The notes: generated by a model not told the origin, from the letters alone. A stretch of 64,000 nucleotides of DNA from Galbibacter marinus (GCF_000300875.1 NZ_AMSG01000002.1:273842-337841); one strand, 5' to 3'; positions 9,096 through 17,725 are shown, counted from the first letter of the stretch. Made by a program: numbers and translations.

Positions 9096-9860
9096 TCAAT
9101 TGATTTTGAAACTTGCAGTTTGTGGATCAAAACTGATGAGATCACTGCCAAATAAATCTGAAAAAACTTCTTGTTTTATAAGTTCCTCTGGAGTACCAAA
9201 GATGGATTTTTCTTTCTGAAGTATTACAATTTTATCACAAAGCTGTAAGGCTAATCCAATTTCGTGGGTTGAAAAAACAATGGACCTAGTAGTTGTTTTA
9301 ACAATGTTTTTAAGCATTTTAAGAACATAAGCTTTGTGATAAATATCCAAATGCGTAGTGGGCTCATCTAATAGAATTAAAGAGGTGTCCTGAGCAAGGG
9401 CTCTTGCAATCATAACTCTTTGAAATTGTCCATCACTGAGTTGGTAGCACTTTTTATCTTGGAGCTCGTTGAGTCCAGTATCGTTAAGGATCGTTTTAAC
9501 CACATCAATATCCTTGGAGCTCAAACTGCCAATCCAATTAGTATAAGGTTGTCTTCCTAAAGCAATGACCTCTAAAACACTCAGGTTTTTAGTCGGGATT
9601 CCTTCTGTAAGAACTATGCTAAGGGATTTGGCGAGTTGATTAGACTTGTAGGAAGATAACAACGTGTTATGAAGTAGGATCTCACCTGAAAGCTTTGGTT
9701 GAATACCAGAGAGGGTCCGAAGTAGGGTAGACTTTCCAACCCCATTGGTACCAACTAGGGCAACTAGTTCACCAGATTGCACATTAAAATTGATGTTTTC
9801 CGCCACCGGGCTAATCATAGATTTATGCTGGTATCCTATTTTTAGATCCCTGGCTTGAAT
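9096..9860 (-). CDS. btuD: Cobalamin ABC transporter ATPase BtuD; start codon non-canonical
   Basis: An ATP-binding subunit with Walker A GTNGVGKST, Q-loop region, signature LSDGQFQRV, Walker B LILLDEPTTHLD and H-loop FSTHE. The first ATG is at 9818, but a start there would cut off the first beta strand and the A-loop aromatic: just upstream in frame lies VIQARDLKIGYQHKS, exactly what this family needs. The frame is closed by a TAA at 9914-9912 and contains no ATG, GTG or TTG between 9911 and 9819. The coordinate given uses an ATT codon at 9860, which is a guess; ATC at 9896 or 9887 is also possible. The gene follows the btuC stop by about 40 bp. Confidence 0.85.
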   Translation of the reverse strand: MQARDLKIGYQHKSMISPVAENINFNVQSGELVALVGTNGVGKSTLLRTLSGIQPKLSGEILLHNTLLSSYKSNQLAKSLSIVLTEGIPTKNLSVLEVIALGRQPYTNWIGSLSSKDIDVVKTILNDTGLNELQDKKCYQLSDGQFQRVMIARALAQDTSLILLDEPTTHLDIYHKAYVLKMLKNIVKTTTRSIVFSTHEIGLALQLCDKIVILQKEKSIFGTPEELIKQEVFSDLFGSDLISFDPQTASFKIN

Positions 9861-9898
9861 GACGCTATTTGTTGTTTTTGTCTTGATAGGATCGATAT

Positions 9899-10930
9899 TT
9901 AAAAAATCATTTTACGTTTTCTAACCAATAGCCAAATAATTACTGGAGCACCAACTAAAGAGGTAATGGCGTTAATGGGTAGGGTTAAAGTACTTCCAGG
10001 AAGTTGAGCAACCGTATCACAAAGAAGCATAATCATGGCTCCGAAACAAACGGTTGCAGGTATCATTATTTTGTGATTTTGAGTCGGAAATAATTGTCTG
10101 CTCAGGTGTGGGACAGCTAAACCTATAAATGCAATTGGACCAGCAAATGCGGTAATACTTCCAGCCAAGAGACTTGTAGAAATGATAATTAAATATCTAG
10201 ATCTCTTAACGTTAATTCCCAGACTAAAGGCATAGTGTTCCCCCAGTAAAAGAGCATTAAGAGGCTTGATGCAATATATCGCAATTAAAACTCCTAATAC
10301 AACAAATACACATAAGAGTAACAATTGATTCCAAGAAAGATTACCTAGACTGCCAAAGGACCAGAAAATATATTGTTGAAGCTGTTCTTTCTGAGTAAAA
10401 TAAGACAGTACACTTACCACTGAACTGGTAATACTTCCGAACATTAAGCCAATAATCAATAGAGTCATGGTATCCTTGACCGCACTAGCTACAATCATAA
10501 TGGCGGATAGGACCAAAAAACTTCCAACGGTTGCAGCAATAATGGTACCTGCTGAGTACCCAAGGCCAAATCCAATAACTCCTCCAAATATTGAAGTTCC
10601 CATAATCAATAAGGCCACCCCTAGACTAGCCCCTGAACTAATTCCTAAAACAAAAGGCCCTGCTAGAGGATTTCTAAAAAGGGTTTGCATTAAGAGTCCA
10701 CTTAGAGATAATCCACTACCTACTAAAATTGCCGTCAGTGATTTTGGAAGCCTATAATTTACAATTATATACCTCCAAGATTCATCAGCCACAGGACGAT
10801 CCAATAGCGCATAAATCACTTCTTTAGCAGGAATACTCACTGATCCCAGAGATAAGTTTACTACAAAGCTTACTATAAGAAATACCCCTAGAATAAGCAG
10901 TGAAGGATAATATGATTTTGTGGTATTCAA
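9899..10930 (-). CDS. btuC: Cobalamin ABC transporter permease BtuC (FecCD family)
   Basis: This 343-residue protein has about ten hydrophobic helices and the FecCD/BtuC motifs: RLPKSLTAILVGSGLSLSG, NPLAGPFVLGISSGAS and GPIAFIGLAVPHLSR, the last being the ATPase coupling loop. The start is TTG, overlapping the TGA stop of btuF as TTGA, which suggests translational coupling. It forms the membrane channel of the vitamin B12 importer. The cobalamin assignment rests on the riboswitch and btuB next door; a haem or siderophore importer would look similar. The gene ends in a six-T run at the stop codon (ATTTTTTAA), noted in the findings. Confidence 0.9.
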   Translation of the reverse strand: MNTTKSYYPSLLILGVFLIVSFVVNLSLGSVSIPAKEVIYALLDRPVADESWRYIIVNYRLPKSLTAILVGSGLSLSGLLMQTLFRNPLAGPFVLGISSGASLGVALLIMGTSIFGGVIGFGLGYSAGTIIAATVGSFLVLSAIMIVASAVKDTMTLLIIGLMFGSITSSVVSVLSYFTQKEQLQQYIFWSFGSLGNLSWNQLLLLCVFVVLGVLIAIYCIKPLNALLLGEHYAFSLGINVKRSRYLIIISTSLLAGSITAFAGPIAFIGLAVPHLSRQLFPTQNHKIMIPATVCFGAMIMLLCDTVAQLPGSTLTLPINAITSLVGAPVIIWLLVRKRKMIF

Positions 10931-12111
10931 GGCTGTAACGGTTTAAAGAATACTGTTGTGTAATTGGGTAACAAATTGGGATGTAAAATATGAATTATAT
11001 CTTTTAAAACAACATCAGGCCTAGTCGGGGCTAGCTCATAGTAGAGCATCCCACCTTTATCTCCAGTGCTTAGGCCGTAGGTGAAAATCTTCTTTTTCTT
11101 GAAAAAATTAAATTGTTGATAATGCGGGTTAGCCTGTTTTAACTGGCTATAACTAATAAATTGTCCAGAACCTATCCAATATTCAGTATCACGCGCCTGC
11201 ATTAAAACTGTTTCAAAGTTCAAAGAAAGACTACCTGTTCCTTTGGAGTCTTTCCATAGATAACTAGCATTAGCATCTTGGAAGAATTGTGCAAGCCAAC
11301 TTTCCCCTCCTGGCGCGTACCAGATATCCTTGAACATCGAACCGCTAATTACCGTTGGTCTAGAGGTAGCTTCTAGGGCAAGTTTCTTTGCTTTGTTATA
11401 TTCTGTAACAACGGCGTTAAAAATTTGATTAGCCTGCTCGGATTTGCCAAAGAAAGCTCCCATAAATTTAATCCACTCCGCTTTACCAAGCGGTGTTTCC
11501 TCTACCCAATCCCCATTGTATACCACTGGAATTCCTGCTTTGGAGATGGTGGCATAACTCTTGTTTTGATTCGAAACTCCAAAGCCTATAAAAAGTTCTG
11601 GCTGGGCAGCAATAATAACCTCTTCATTTAAAGATTCATTGGAGCCTAATTCAATTATTTGCCCGCTTTCAACTCGTTTTCTTAACTCTGGAGAGGAAAT
11701 AAAGTCTGTTTCTGCAAAACCGATTAAATGATCTGAAACATCTAAAAGTTCGAAGGCGGGAATATGGGTAGTCGATGTGGCAGCTACCCTTTTAACTGGG
11801 GTAAATACAACAGCATCAAAGTTTTCTCTGAGGTAATTTATACTGTCCTTTAATTGGTTTTTATGCTTTTTTTCAATCAAGGCGTACCTAAAGGGAGCAT
11901 TTGCATTAGGCCATGGAGATTTCACTTGGATAAAGGTAATGTGACCTTGTTTTTTTATAGTAAACCCTTGGGCGTAAAGAACTGCAATTTCTGCATCCTG
12001 GGTGCTTTGCAATGTTGTAGTTTGTTCTAAAGAAGGGGATTCCTTCTTTTGCTGGGATTCATTACAACCCATAAGCGCAACAACCAATAAAAGGCAAAGG
12101 TATTTAATCAT
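10927..12111 (-). CDS. btuF: Cobalamin-binding lipoprotein BtuF-like
   Basis: This 394-residue periplasmic substrate-binding protein has lipobox LMGC (Cys16). The N-terminal insert of about 100 residues after the signal is common in Bacteroidota versions. The class III binding-protein fold is indicated by RVAATSTTHIPAFELL, AAQPELFIGF, AGIPVVYNGDWVEETPLGKAEW and a long linking helix. It delivers cobalamin or a related corrinoid to BtuCD. It is the first gene of the minus-strand operon and diverges from the riboswitch-controlled btuB. No B12 box was found on its own strand upstream. Confidence 0.87.
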   Translation of the reverse strand: MIKYLCLLLVVALMGCNESQQKKESPSLEQTTTLQSTQDAEIAVLYAQGFTIKKQGHITFIQVKSPWPNANAPFRYALIEKKHKNQLKDSINYLRENFDAVVFTPVKRVAATSTTHIPAFELLDVSDHLIGFAETDFISSPELRKRVESGQIIELGSNESLNEEVIIAAQPELFIGFGVSNQNKSYATISKAGIPVVYNGDWVEETPLGKAEWIKFMGAFFGKSEQANQIFNAVVTEYNKAKKLALEATSRPTVISGSMFKDIWYAPGGESWLAQFFQDANASYLWKDSKGTGSLSLNFETVLMQARDTEYWIGSGQFISYSQLKQANPHYQQFNFFKKKKIFTYGLSTGDKGGMLYYELAPTRPDVVLKDIIHILHPNLLPNYTTVFFKPLQP

Positions 12112-12201
12112 GAGAAGCTTAATTGTGTATTTTCTATCGCTGATTCTAGGTGTAAAATTAAGATTAATTTATTGGGTAAGGCTTCTGTTGTCTAAAATGT
12201 T

Positions 12202-12209
12202 TACATTTG
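12202..12209 (+). promoter_or_regulatory. -7 promoter element for the riboswitch-btuB transcript
   Basis: TACATTTG matches TANNTTTG and lies about 40 bp before the riboswitch, so transcription would begin near 12215. No TTG was found at the ideal distance upstream. Confidence 0.5.
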
Positions 12210-12244
12210 CCATGAATTTATGGTTCCTAATTTTGAGAATTCAA

Positions 12245-12424
12245 ATAGGATGAAAAGGGAATACGGTGTAAATCCGTAGCTGTTCCCGCAACTGTAAGCT
12301 TTAAGTAGTCAAACGAGTAACTACTAATTTAATGTTTTGGTGTCTTATTTATGCCACTGTTCAATTTCTATAGGATTTGGATGGGAAGGCTAATCAAAAC
12401 AAAAGCAAGCCAGGAGACCTGCCT
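12245..12424 (+). ncRNA. Cobalamin (B12) riboswitch
   Basis: The conserved cobalamin aptamer is directly readable. The core at 12257-12299 begins GGGAATACGGTG, continues AAATCC and GCTG, and ends CCCGCAACTGTAAGC. GCCACTG lies at 12354-12360, GGGAAGGC at 12383-12390, and the B12 box AGCCAGGAGACCTGCC at 12408-12423. It sits between its promoter and btuB. A terminator hairpin follows at 12468, so control is probably by premature termination when adenosylcobalamin is plentiful. Confidence 0.96.
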
Positions 12425-12467
12425 AAATTCACAAATACATTGTCAAACTTTCGGGATAAAAGTTGGT

Positions 12468-12497
12468 GTATGGTTTTTCCATACTTTTTCCCTTTTT
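12468..12497 (+). terminator. Expression-platform terminator of the cobalamin riboswitch
   Basis: GTATGG (12468-12473) and CCATAC (12479-12484) form a 6-bp stem with a TTTTT loop, followed by a T-rich run to 12497. It lies between the B12 box and the btuB ATG at 12511, as expected for a transcriptional off-switch. Confidence 0.7.
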
Positions 12498-12510
12498 ACA
12501 ACCTTAAAAA

Positions 12511-14382
12511 ATGAACAAAAGAGTTCTTTCTTTTTGTGCTCTTGGTGTACTGTGTACCCTTGGCTACTCTCAAGAAATTAGTGTGTTAGATGACACTCAA
12601 ATTAATCAATTAGATGCTGTTGTTGTCAGTGATTCTAGATTTGAATTAAAGCGCGAAAACTCAGGAAAAACGATTATTACGATCACCACTGAGGAGCTTC
12701 AAAGAAATCAAGGACGCACTCTGGCAGAACTAATCAACACCAAAAGTGGTATTGAAATCAACGGAAGTCGCAGTAATGCAGGGCAGAATTTATCGTATCT
12801 AGTCCGGGGTGGGAATAACAGACAAGTACTTTTCTTAATCGATGGTATTGCCATTAGCGACCCTTCTCAGATAGCGGGTGATTTTGATTTAAAACTCGTG
12901 GATTTAGCAAATGTAGAATCCGTTGAGATTTTAAAGGGAGCAGCGAGTGCCTTATACGGAAATGGTGCTGCTACCGCAGTTATTAATATCAAAACAAAAC
13001 AAGCAGGAACTGATAAGATTTCAGCGAGTTTTCAAAGTAGTATAGCAAGTAATCAATCTTCAGATGAGGATTCTTATTCAATTGCAGACTTTCGAAATAA
13101 TCTCAATGTCAATGGACGGTTGGATAAGTTTAGCTATTTGGTAGGTTTTGGTCAGCAATACACCGATGGTTTGTCCGCAGTGATAGCAGAAGAAGAGGAT
13201 CCTTTTAACCGTATTAACACTAATGTCAATTTTGGTTATCAGTTCTCGGATCGATTTTCTGTAAATGTGCTGGGGTATTACGATAAGTTTAAAGCTGATT
13301 TTGACTCATCCTCTCCAATGGGTGATAATGATAATCATTCTCAAAGTGAGCAGTACAGAGTGACTCTGTCCCCTGAATACCGTTATGGACAAGGACAATT
13401 AAATATCAACGCCTCTTTTAATGAAATTCGGCGGGATATTTATTCGGAATTTCCTAACTCTTATAAGGCAACAAGCACTGTGGTGGATGCCTATAACAGG
13501 TATAACTTTAATGATCAGTTCTACACCATTTTAGGGGTGAATTATGTTCGACACACTGCAACTCTGGGAGCTGACACTGATTTTTCCACTACAGACCCTT
13601 ATGCCAATGTAGTATGGGTTTCTGACTTTGGTCTTAATCTTAACCTTGGAGGTCGATGGAATAATCATAGCGAATATGGCAGCCATTTCACATACAATTT
13701 TAATCCTTCTTATACCTTAAAGCTTGATGGGAGTTATTTAAAGTTTCTTGGATCTTATAGTAGCTCCTATATTGCACCGACCCTGCCGCAATTATTCGGC
13801 GCATTTGGCGCAAATCCAGATCTAAAGCCAGAAGAAAATCAAACTCTTGAAGCAGGAGTGGAGTTTAAAAGTAATATCTTTAGATGGAGTGGACTTTATT
13901 TTAACCGTGAAGAAGAAAATTTTATTGATTATGTGCTTGGTATAGAAACAGGACAGTGGAGTTACACTAATATTGAAGATAGTTTTACTGTTCATGGCGT
14001 GGAGTTAGAGGCTGCATACAATCCTGTGAACAAACTAAGTATTACCGCAAATTATACATTTACCGAGAATCGGGATAAGGTGGTACTAAGAATTCCAAAG
14101 CATAAAATTAATACTCATGTGGATTATCAATTGCTTCCAACCACCGCATTTAGCCTAGGGTATCAATATACTGGGCAACGTTTGGATACTGATTTTAGCA
14201 CCTTTGAAAATGTGAATCTCAAGGCTTTTTCCCTTTTAAATTTTGCTGTTAACCATCAGGTTTCCAATCAGTTTACTGTGTTTTTAAACCTAGATAACAT
14301 CACAAATGAAAATTACCAGGAACTTGTGGGTTATACCACAAGGGGAAGAAATATACGGTTAGGGTTTCGTCTAACTTTATAG
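12511..14382 (+). CDS. btuB: TonB-dependent cobalamin receptor BtuB
   Basis: This 623-residue outer-membrane receptor has a signal peptide (to GYSQ), a TonB-box-like LDAVVVSDSRFE, a plug domain (VRGGNNRQVLFLIDGIAISDP, ESVEILKGAASALYGNGAA) and a 22-strand barrel ending in an aromatic-rich strand (GRNIRLGFRLTL). The length matches BtuB, and it lacks the N-terminal carboxypeptidase-like domain of SusC proteins. The cobalamin riboswitch immediately upstream makes the ligand assignment strong. It works with the divergent BtuFCD and with TonB-ExbB-ExbD encoded elsewhere. Confidence 0.95.
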   Translation: MNKRVLSFCALGVLCTLGYSQEISVLDDTQINQLDAVVVSDSRFELKRENSGKTIITITTEELQRNQGRTLAELINTKSGIEINGSRSNAGQNLSYLVRGGNNRQVLFLIDGIAISDPSQIAGDFDLKLVDLANVESVEILKGAASALYGNGAATAVINIKTKQAGTDKISASFQSSIASNQSSDEDSYSIADFRNNLNVNGRLDKFSYLVGFGQQYTDGLSAVIAEEEDPFNRINTNVNFGYQFSDRFSVNVLGYYDKFKADFDSSSPMGDNDNHSQSEQYRVTLSPEYRYGQGQLNINASFNEIRRDIYSEFPNSYKATSTVVDAYNRYNFNDQFYTILGVNYVRHTATLGADTDFSTTDPYANVVWVSDFGLNLNLGGRWNNHSEYGSHFTYNFNPSYTLKLDGSYLKFLGSYSSSYIAPTLPQLFGAFGANPDLKPEENQTLEAGVEFKSNIFRWSGLYFNREEENFIDYVLGIETGQWSYTNIEDSFTVHGVELEAAYNPVNKLSITANYTFTENRDKVVLRIPKHKINTHVDYQLLPTTAFSLGYQYTGQRLDTDFSTFENVNLKAFSLLNFAVNHQVSNQFTVFLNLDNITNENYQELVGYTTRGRNIRLGFRLTL

Positions 14383-14384
14383 AA

Positions 14385-14430
14385 AAAAAATCGAGTAGAG
14401 TTTTTAAAAGATGCGTCTACTCGATTTTTT
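14385..14430. terminator. Bidirectional intrinsic terminator between btuB and the S41 peptidase gene
   Basis: A perfect 15-bp inverted repeat (14385-14399 and 14416-14430) contains ATCGAGTAGA and its complement, flanked by A and T runs, with a 16-nt loop. It can stop btuB on + and the convergent peptidase gene on -. Confidence 0.85.
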
Positions 14431-14457
14431 AATATTGTGTTATAGTATTATAGCTCC

Positions 14458-15963
14458 CTATTTTTCTAAAAGCTGTAAATCCGAAGGAAGCATATACATC
14501 TCTGTACTGAACTTTGGCCCTTTTATCTTAACAGCTTTTTCAAGGGTAATGGTACTTAATAAACTTTGTCTGGCACTAACCCCAGTAATATCGTTAATGG
14601 CTTTAGCAAGTAGAGCTTCGCTTGGATCTCCGAAAGGCTTAATCGAGGCAGCGAAGTTACCCTCCTCTATCTCTAGATCAGCGGTAAAACCATTGTCATA
14701 GTCGCTTTGCCCTTCACTGTTCGTTATCTGAAATACGATAGGCTGCATTCCAATGTTGTGATTTGGATTTCTTTCTTCAGGGTTGGTAAAATCCCCTTGT
14801 GAGTCATACACGGTAATGGAGCCTTCATTTTTCCCCACTGTTGTACTTCCTACCACAATTACTTCCATATATGGGCGTAAACCGTTAATGATCATCTCAC
14901 TTGCAGAAGCAGTATAACCTGTGGTAATTACATATACGCGGTTAAGGCTCCCTAATCGATTTATATCAATATCTCCACCATCTATGTATGCGCCAGTTGT
15001 TTTGTCATAGATCCAAGCTTGATCAAAAAATGGATAGGTAGCACCTTGTCTACTATCTCTTTTTTGGTTGTAAACTAGGTTTGCAAATGTCGCATTAGAA
15101 TTTGCCCCCCCATGGATCATACTTGCTAAAAACGCAGAGGTTATAACGGAACCGCCGCCATTATACCGCAAATCTAATACCAACTCGTTAATGTTCTCAT
15201 TTTTAAACTCAGCAAACACATCATTTAGTTCCTCATGATAAGTATGGACAAAACTATTATACACCAAATACCCAATTTTTGAACCCGCAGTTTCTATAAT
15301 ATCATGGTAGTGCACTGGATTTTCATTTAGTATAACAGGAGATAGCGCAATTTCGTTTTCATCGTATATAAATTCACCACCTACAACTTCAACAAATCCT
15401 AGAGAAATCGAGCTTTCGGTAAACAATTTATTGATAAGATTAACATTGTTTCTGTTAAGTGTGGTTCCATCGACGCTATAAATTAAATCCCCTCGCTGTA
15501 TACCTGCATCACTCGCTGGTGAGTTTTCTGTGACATAGCCAACATAGACCACTACATCAGTTTGGGTGTCGTCTATATAAACTGCAAACCCTAGGTTGAT
15601 TCCATAAGATTCCGATATGCCTCTAAAAGCATCAGCTTGGGCTTCTACATCTTCTATATACCAAGAAAAATCATCTTCTTGAGCATAGACTAAATCATCG
15701 AAAAGATCTTCAGGATCTGAATACTTGTTTAAATAAGTGTAATAATTATCCTGATTGTCATCCTTGGTGTCTGCTAAGTCCTCTACTTTATCTTGGTAGT
15801 AGTACCAGTAATTCATACCTTTCCAAATAAAGTCATTGACCTCATTGTTGAGTTCTACTGTTCCGGGGTCTGGATTATTGATGTCGTCATCATCTTTGCT
15901 ACAACTAATGCTTACTGCAAGTAGAAGAAGAAGTATCCAAGAGTTTTTTAATTTGTTATTCAT
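14458..15963 (-). CDS. S41 (C-terminal processing) peptidase lipoprotein with PDZ domain
   Basis: This 501-residue protein has lipobox SISC (Cys21) followed by an acidic linker. The order is an N-terminal helical region, a PDZ domain (SPASDAGIQRGDLIYSVDGT) and the S41 peptidase core. Core motifs are LVLDLRYNGGGSV, the catalytic-Ser motif TGYTASASEMI, and the Lys motif TTVGKNEG. It probably degrades or processes envelope proteins at the membrane surface. It is transcribed alone, toward the shared terminator with btuB, and is divergent from the ECF sigma gene. Confidence 0.9.
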   Translation of the reverse strand: MNNKLKNSWILLLLLAVSISCSKDDDDINNPDPGTVELNNEVNDFIWKGMNYWYYYQDKVEDLADTKDDNQDNYYTYLNKYSDPEDLFDDLVYAQEDDFSWYIEDVEAQADAFRGISESYGINLGFAVYIDDTQTDVVVYVGYVTENSPASDAGIQRGDLIYSVDGTTLNRNNVNLINKLFTESSISLGFVEVVGGEFIYDENEIALSPVILNENPVHYHDIIETAGSKIGYLVYNSFVHTYHEELNDVFAEFKNENINELVLDLRYNGGGSVITSAFLASMIHGGANSNATFANLVYNQKRDSRQGATYPFFDQAWIYDKTTGAYIDGGDIDINRLGSLNRVYVITTGYTASASEMIINGLRPYMEVIVVGSTTVGKNEGSITVYDSQGDFTNPEERNPNHNIGMQPIVFQITNSEGQSDYDNGFTADLEIEEGNFAASIKPFGDPSEALLAKAINDITGVSARQSLLSTITLEKAVKIKGPKFSTEMYMLPSDLQLLEK

Positions 15964-16080
15964 AATTTTGGTTATTTGAGGTAAAACGCGGAAAAATCAA
16001 TATTTATTGAGTTTAAGCGATAGTAAGTTTAATGTTAGAAGTGTAAGATTACTTACATTTAGTGAATTAAAAAAATAAAT

Positions 16081-16106
16081 TGTAACAAAATTCACTTATC
16101 ATCGTC
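16081..16106 (+). promoter_or_regulatory. Probable ECF-sigma promoter
   Basis: TGTAAC (16081-16086), a 16-bp spacer and CGTC (16103-16106) fit the general -35 AAC / -10 CGTC pattern of ECF sigma promoters. It lies 44 bp before the sigma-factor ATG, which suggests autoregulation. Two dyads flank it: TGTAAG/CTTACA at 16042-16057 and AGTGAATT/AATTCACT at 16061-16096. Confidence 0.55.
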
Positions 16107-16150
16107 TTCATATTATAACGCAATTAAACAAGCACTAAGCAACCAATAAA

Positions 16151-16663
16151 ATGCAACAAAAGGAATTTTTAAATACAGTTATGCCTTTTAAGGATAAGTT
16201 ATTCCGACTTGCGAAGCGTTTGTTAGTTTCCACTGATGAGGCTGAAGACGCCACTCAAGAAGTACTGTTGAAGCTATGGAAAAACAAAAGTAAGATTGAA
16301 CAGTACAACAATGTGGAAGCTTTTGCTGTTACAATGACTAAGAATTACTGTTTAGATCGGTTAAAGTCTAAACAAGCTGGAAATTTAAAACTTGTACATT
16401 CGAATTATACCGATGAGAGTGTGTCGCTCCAAGGTAGAATAGAGACGCGCGATAGTTTAGGATGGATGAGTAAAATAATAAGTAAGCTCCCCGAGCAGCA
16501 ACGAATGGTATTGCAGTTAAGGGATATCGAACAATATGAATTTAATGAAATAGAAGAAATGTTATCGATGAAAGCTACTGCAGTGCGTGTGACTTTATCA
16601 AGGGCACGAAAAGCAGTACGGGATGAATTAACAAAGACGCACAGTTATGGAATCAGTAAATAG
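16151..16663 (+). CDS. ECF-type RNA polymerase sigma factor
   Basis: This 170-residue protein has sigma region 2 (RLLVSTDEAEDATQEVLLKLW, then a region 2.3-2.4 segment with CLDRLKSKQ) and sigma region 4 (LPEQQRMVLQLRDIEQYEFNEI, then VRVTLSRARKAVRDEL, the -35-binding helix). It overlaps the next gene by 17 bp. That neighbour is a small membrane protein of the kind that acts as an anti-sigma factor, so the pair probably forms a stress- or envelope-responsive switch. The ECF-like promoter just upstream suggests positive autoregulation. Targets are unknown. Confidence 0.93.
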   Translation: MQQKEFLNTVMPFKDKLFRLAKRLLVSTDEAEDATQEVLLKLWKNKSKIEQYNNVEAFAVTMTKNYCLDRLKSKQAGNLKLVHSNYTDESVSLQGRIETRDSLGWMSKIISKLPEQQRMVLQLRDIEQYEFNEIEEMLSMKATAVRVTLSRARKAVRDELTKTHSYGISK

Positions 16664-17099
16664 AATAGAAAAATTATTGGAAAAATATTTGGAGGCTACA
16701 ACCACTCTAGCTGAAGAAAACGAATTAAAGGAATATTTCGCTAGTGATGATGTAGCACCGCATTTGCAGCATTACAGTATGATGTTCAATTATTTTTCCG
16801 TAGCCAAAGAAGAACGAAGTACACGCGAGATCCCAGTAAAACCTGGAAAAAATCGTTATTATTTAGCCTGGGCTAGCATCGCAGCTGTAGCCGTACTTGC
16901 CTTTGGTGTTTATTTTGGCAGTGAAGAACCTTCTTCCCCTTATGAAAAACTTTTTGCACAAGGTTATACGGAGGAAGAAATTGAATCTGCACAGATGGCC
17001 ATCTCACTATTCACAAATAATTTTAAAAAAGGAGTAGAAGGGGCAAGCTATCTGGAGGAGTTTGAAAAAAGCACTAACCGTTTCATTTTAAATAATTAA
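16647..17099 (+). CDS. Putative anti-sigma factor-like membrane protein
   Basis: This 150-residue protein has a cytoplasmic N-terminal part (about 1-70), one membrane segment at about 72-90 (AWASIAAVAVLAFGVYF) and a C-terminal domain of about 60 residues. It overlaps the sigma gene by 17 bp. The layout fits an anti-sigma factor, but no zinc-binding anti-sigma motif (HxxxCxxC) is present, so the role comes from position and topology. The N-terminal IEKLLEKYLEATTTLAEENEL resembles the start of flavobacterial proteins encoded after ECF sigma genes. Confidence 0.7.
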   Translation: MESVNRIEKLLEKYLEATTTLAEENELKEYFASDDVAPHLQHYSMMFNYFSVAKEERSTREIPVKPGKNRYYLAWASIAAVAVLAFGVYFGSEEPSSPYEKLFAQGYTEEEIESAQMAISLFTNNFKKGVEGASYLEEFEKSTNRFILNN

Positions 17100-17125
17100 A
17101 ATTAATAAGATTTAATTTCAGAAGT

Positions 17126-17680
17126 ATGAAAAAGTATTTAGTAATTATTATGGTCGCATTGTCTCCTTTATTGACACAAGCGCAAAGTATTTTTGATAAG
17201 TATGCTGATAATTCAGAGGTTACCTATGTAGCCTTACAGCCGAAAATGTTTCAAATGCTCAGCAAAATAAGTGTCAGTTCGGATGATCCAGATGCGCAGG
17301 CGGTTTACGATTTGGTCAATAACATCACTAGTTTCAAGGTGATCACCACTGAGAAGCCAGACATCACTAGAGATTTGGATAATTGGGTGACCAACCATTT
17401 AACCAAGTCTAATTTTGAAGAATTGATGCGTGTTCGCGATGGTGATGCCAATGTTAAGTTCTATGTAAAGGAGGGTGGTGATGAGTTCCATGTCAAAGAA
17501 TTGATCATGCTAGTTACGGATCTAAATTATGAGGATTTGGAAATCGCTGGAAGAAAGCCAGAAACAGTATTGTTGTCCTTAACAGGTAATATCGATTTAC
17601 GTCAGATCTCTAAACTTACCTCAAAAATGGACCTGCCAGGAGGTGATCAGCTCGGTAAGGCAGGACAAAAACATAAATAA
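17126..17680 (+). CDS. DUF4252 domain protein, exported
   Basis: This 184-residue protein has a signal peptide (to TQAQ) and a single DUF4252 domain (ALQPKMFQMLSKISV, FKVITTEKPDITRDLDNWV, VKELIMLVTDL, LSLTGNIDLRQISKLT). The function is unknown. It is the third gene of the sigma/anti-sigma operon and a likely direct output of the sigma factor. A terminator hairpin follows it. Confidence 0.85.
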   Translation: MKKYLVIIMVALSPLLTQAQSIFDKYADNSEVTYVALQPKMFQMLSKISVSSDDPDAQAVYDLVNNITSFKVITTEKPDITRDLDNWVTNHLTKSNFEELMRVRDGDANVKFYVKEGGDEFHVKELIMLVTDLNYEDLEIAGRKPETVLLSLTGNIDLRQISKLTSKMDLPGGDQLGKAGQKHK

Positions 17681-17697
17681 TTCAAAATAACAAAATA

Positions 17698-17725
17698 GGA
17701 ACCTCCGATTTATGGAGGTTCCTTT
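17698..17725 (+). terminator. Intrinsic terminator between the two DUF4252 genes
   Basis: GGAACCTCC (17698-17706) and GGAGGTTCC (17714-17722) form a perfect 9-bp stem with a 7-nt loop, followed by TTTAATTAA. It would limit read-through into the second DUF4252 gene. An in-frame ATG at 17712 lies inside this hairpin and is unlikely to be a start. Confidence 0.75.

Noticed and set aside
9899-9910. Programmed -1 frameshift joining btuC to btuD as a firm call
   Set aside because: The site is a six-T run but not a canonical slippery heptamer (the P-site codon would re-pair poorly), and no downstream structure was established; it remains only one option.
12351-12581. Open frame of 76 codons across the cobalamin riboswitch
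   Set aside because: The region is explained by the aptamer and its terminator; the frame runs into btuB in the wrong phase.
14411-14701. Open frame over the btuB terminator and the 3' end of the S41 peptidase gene
   Set aside because: It starts in a terminator stem and is antisense to a clear gene.
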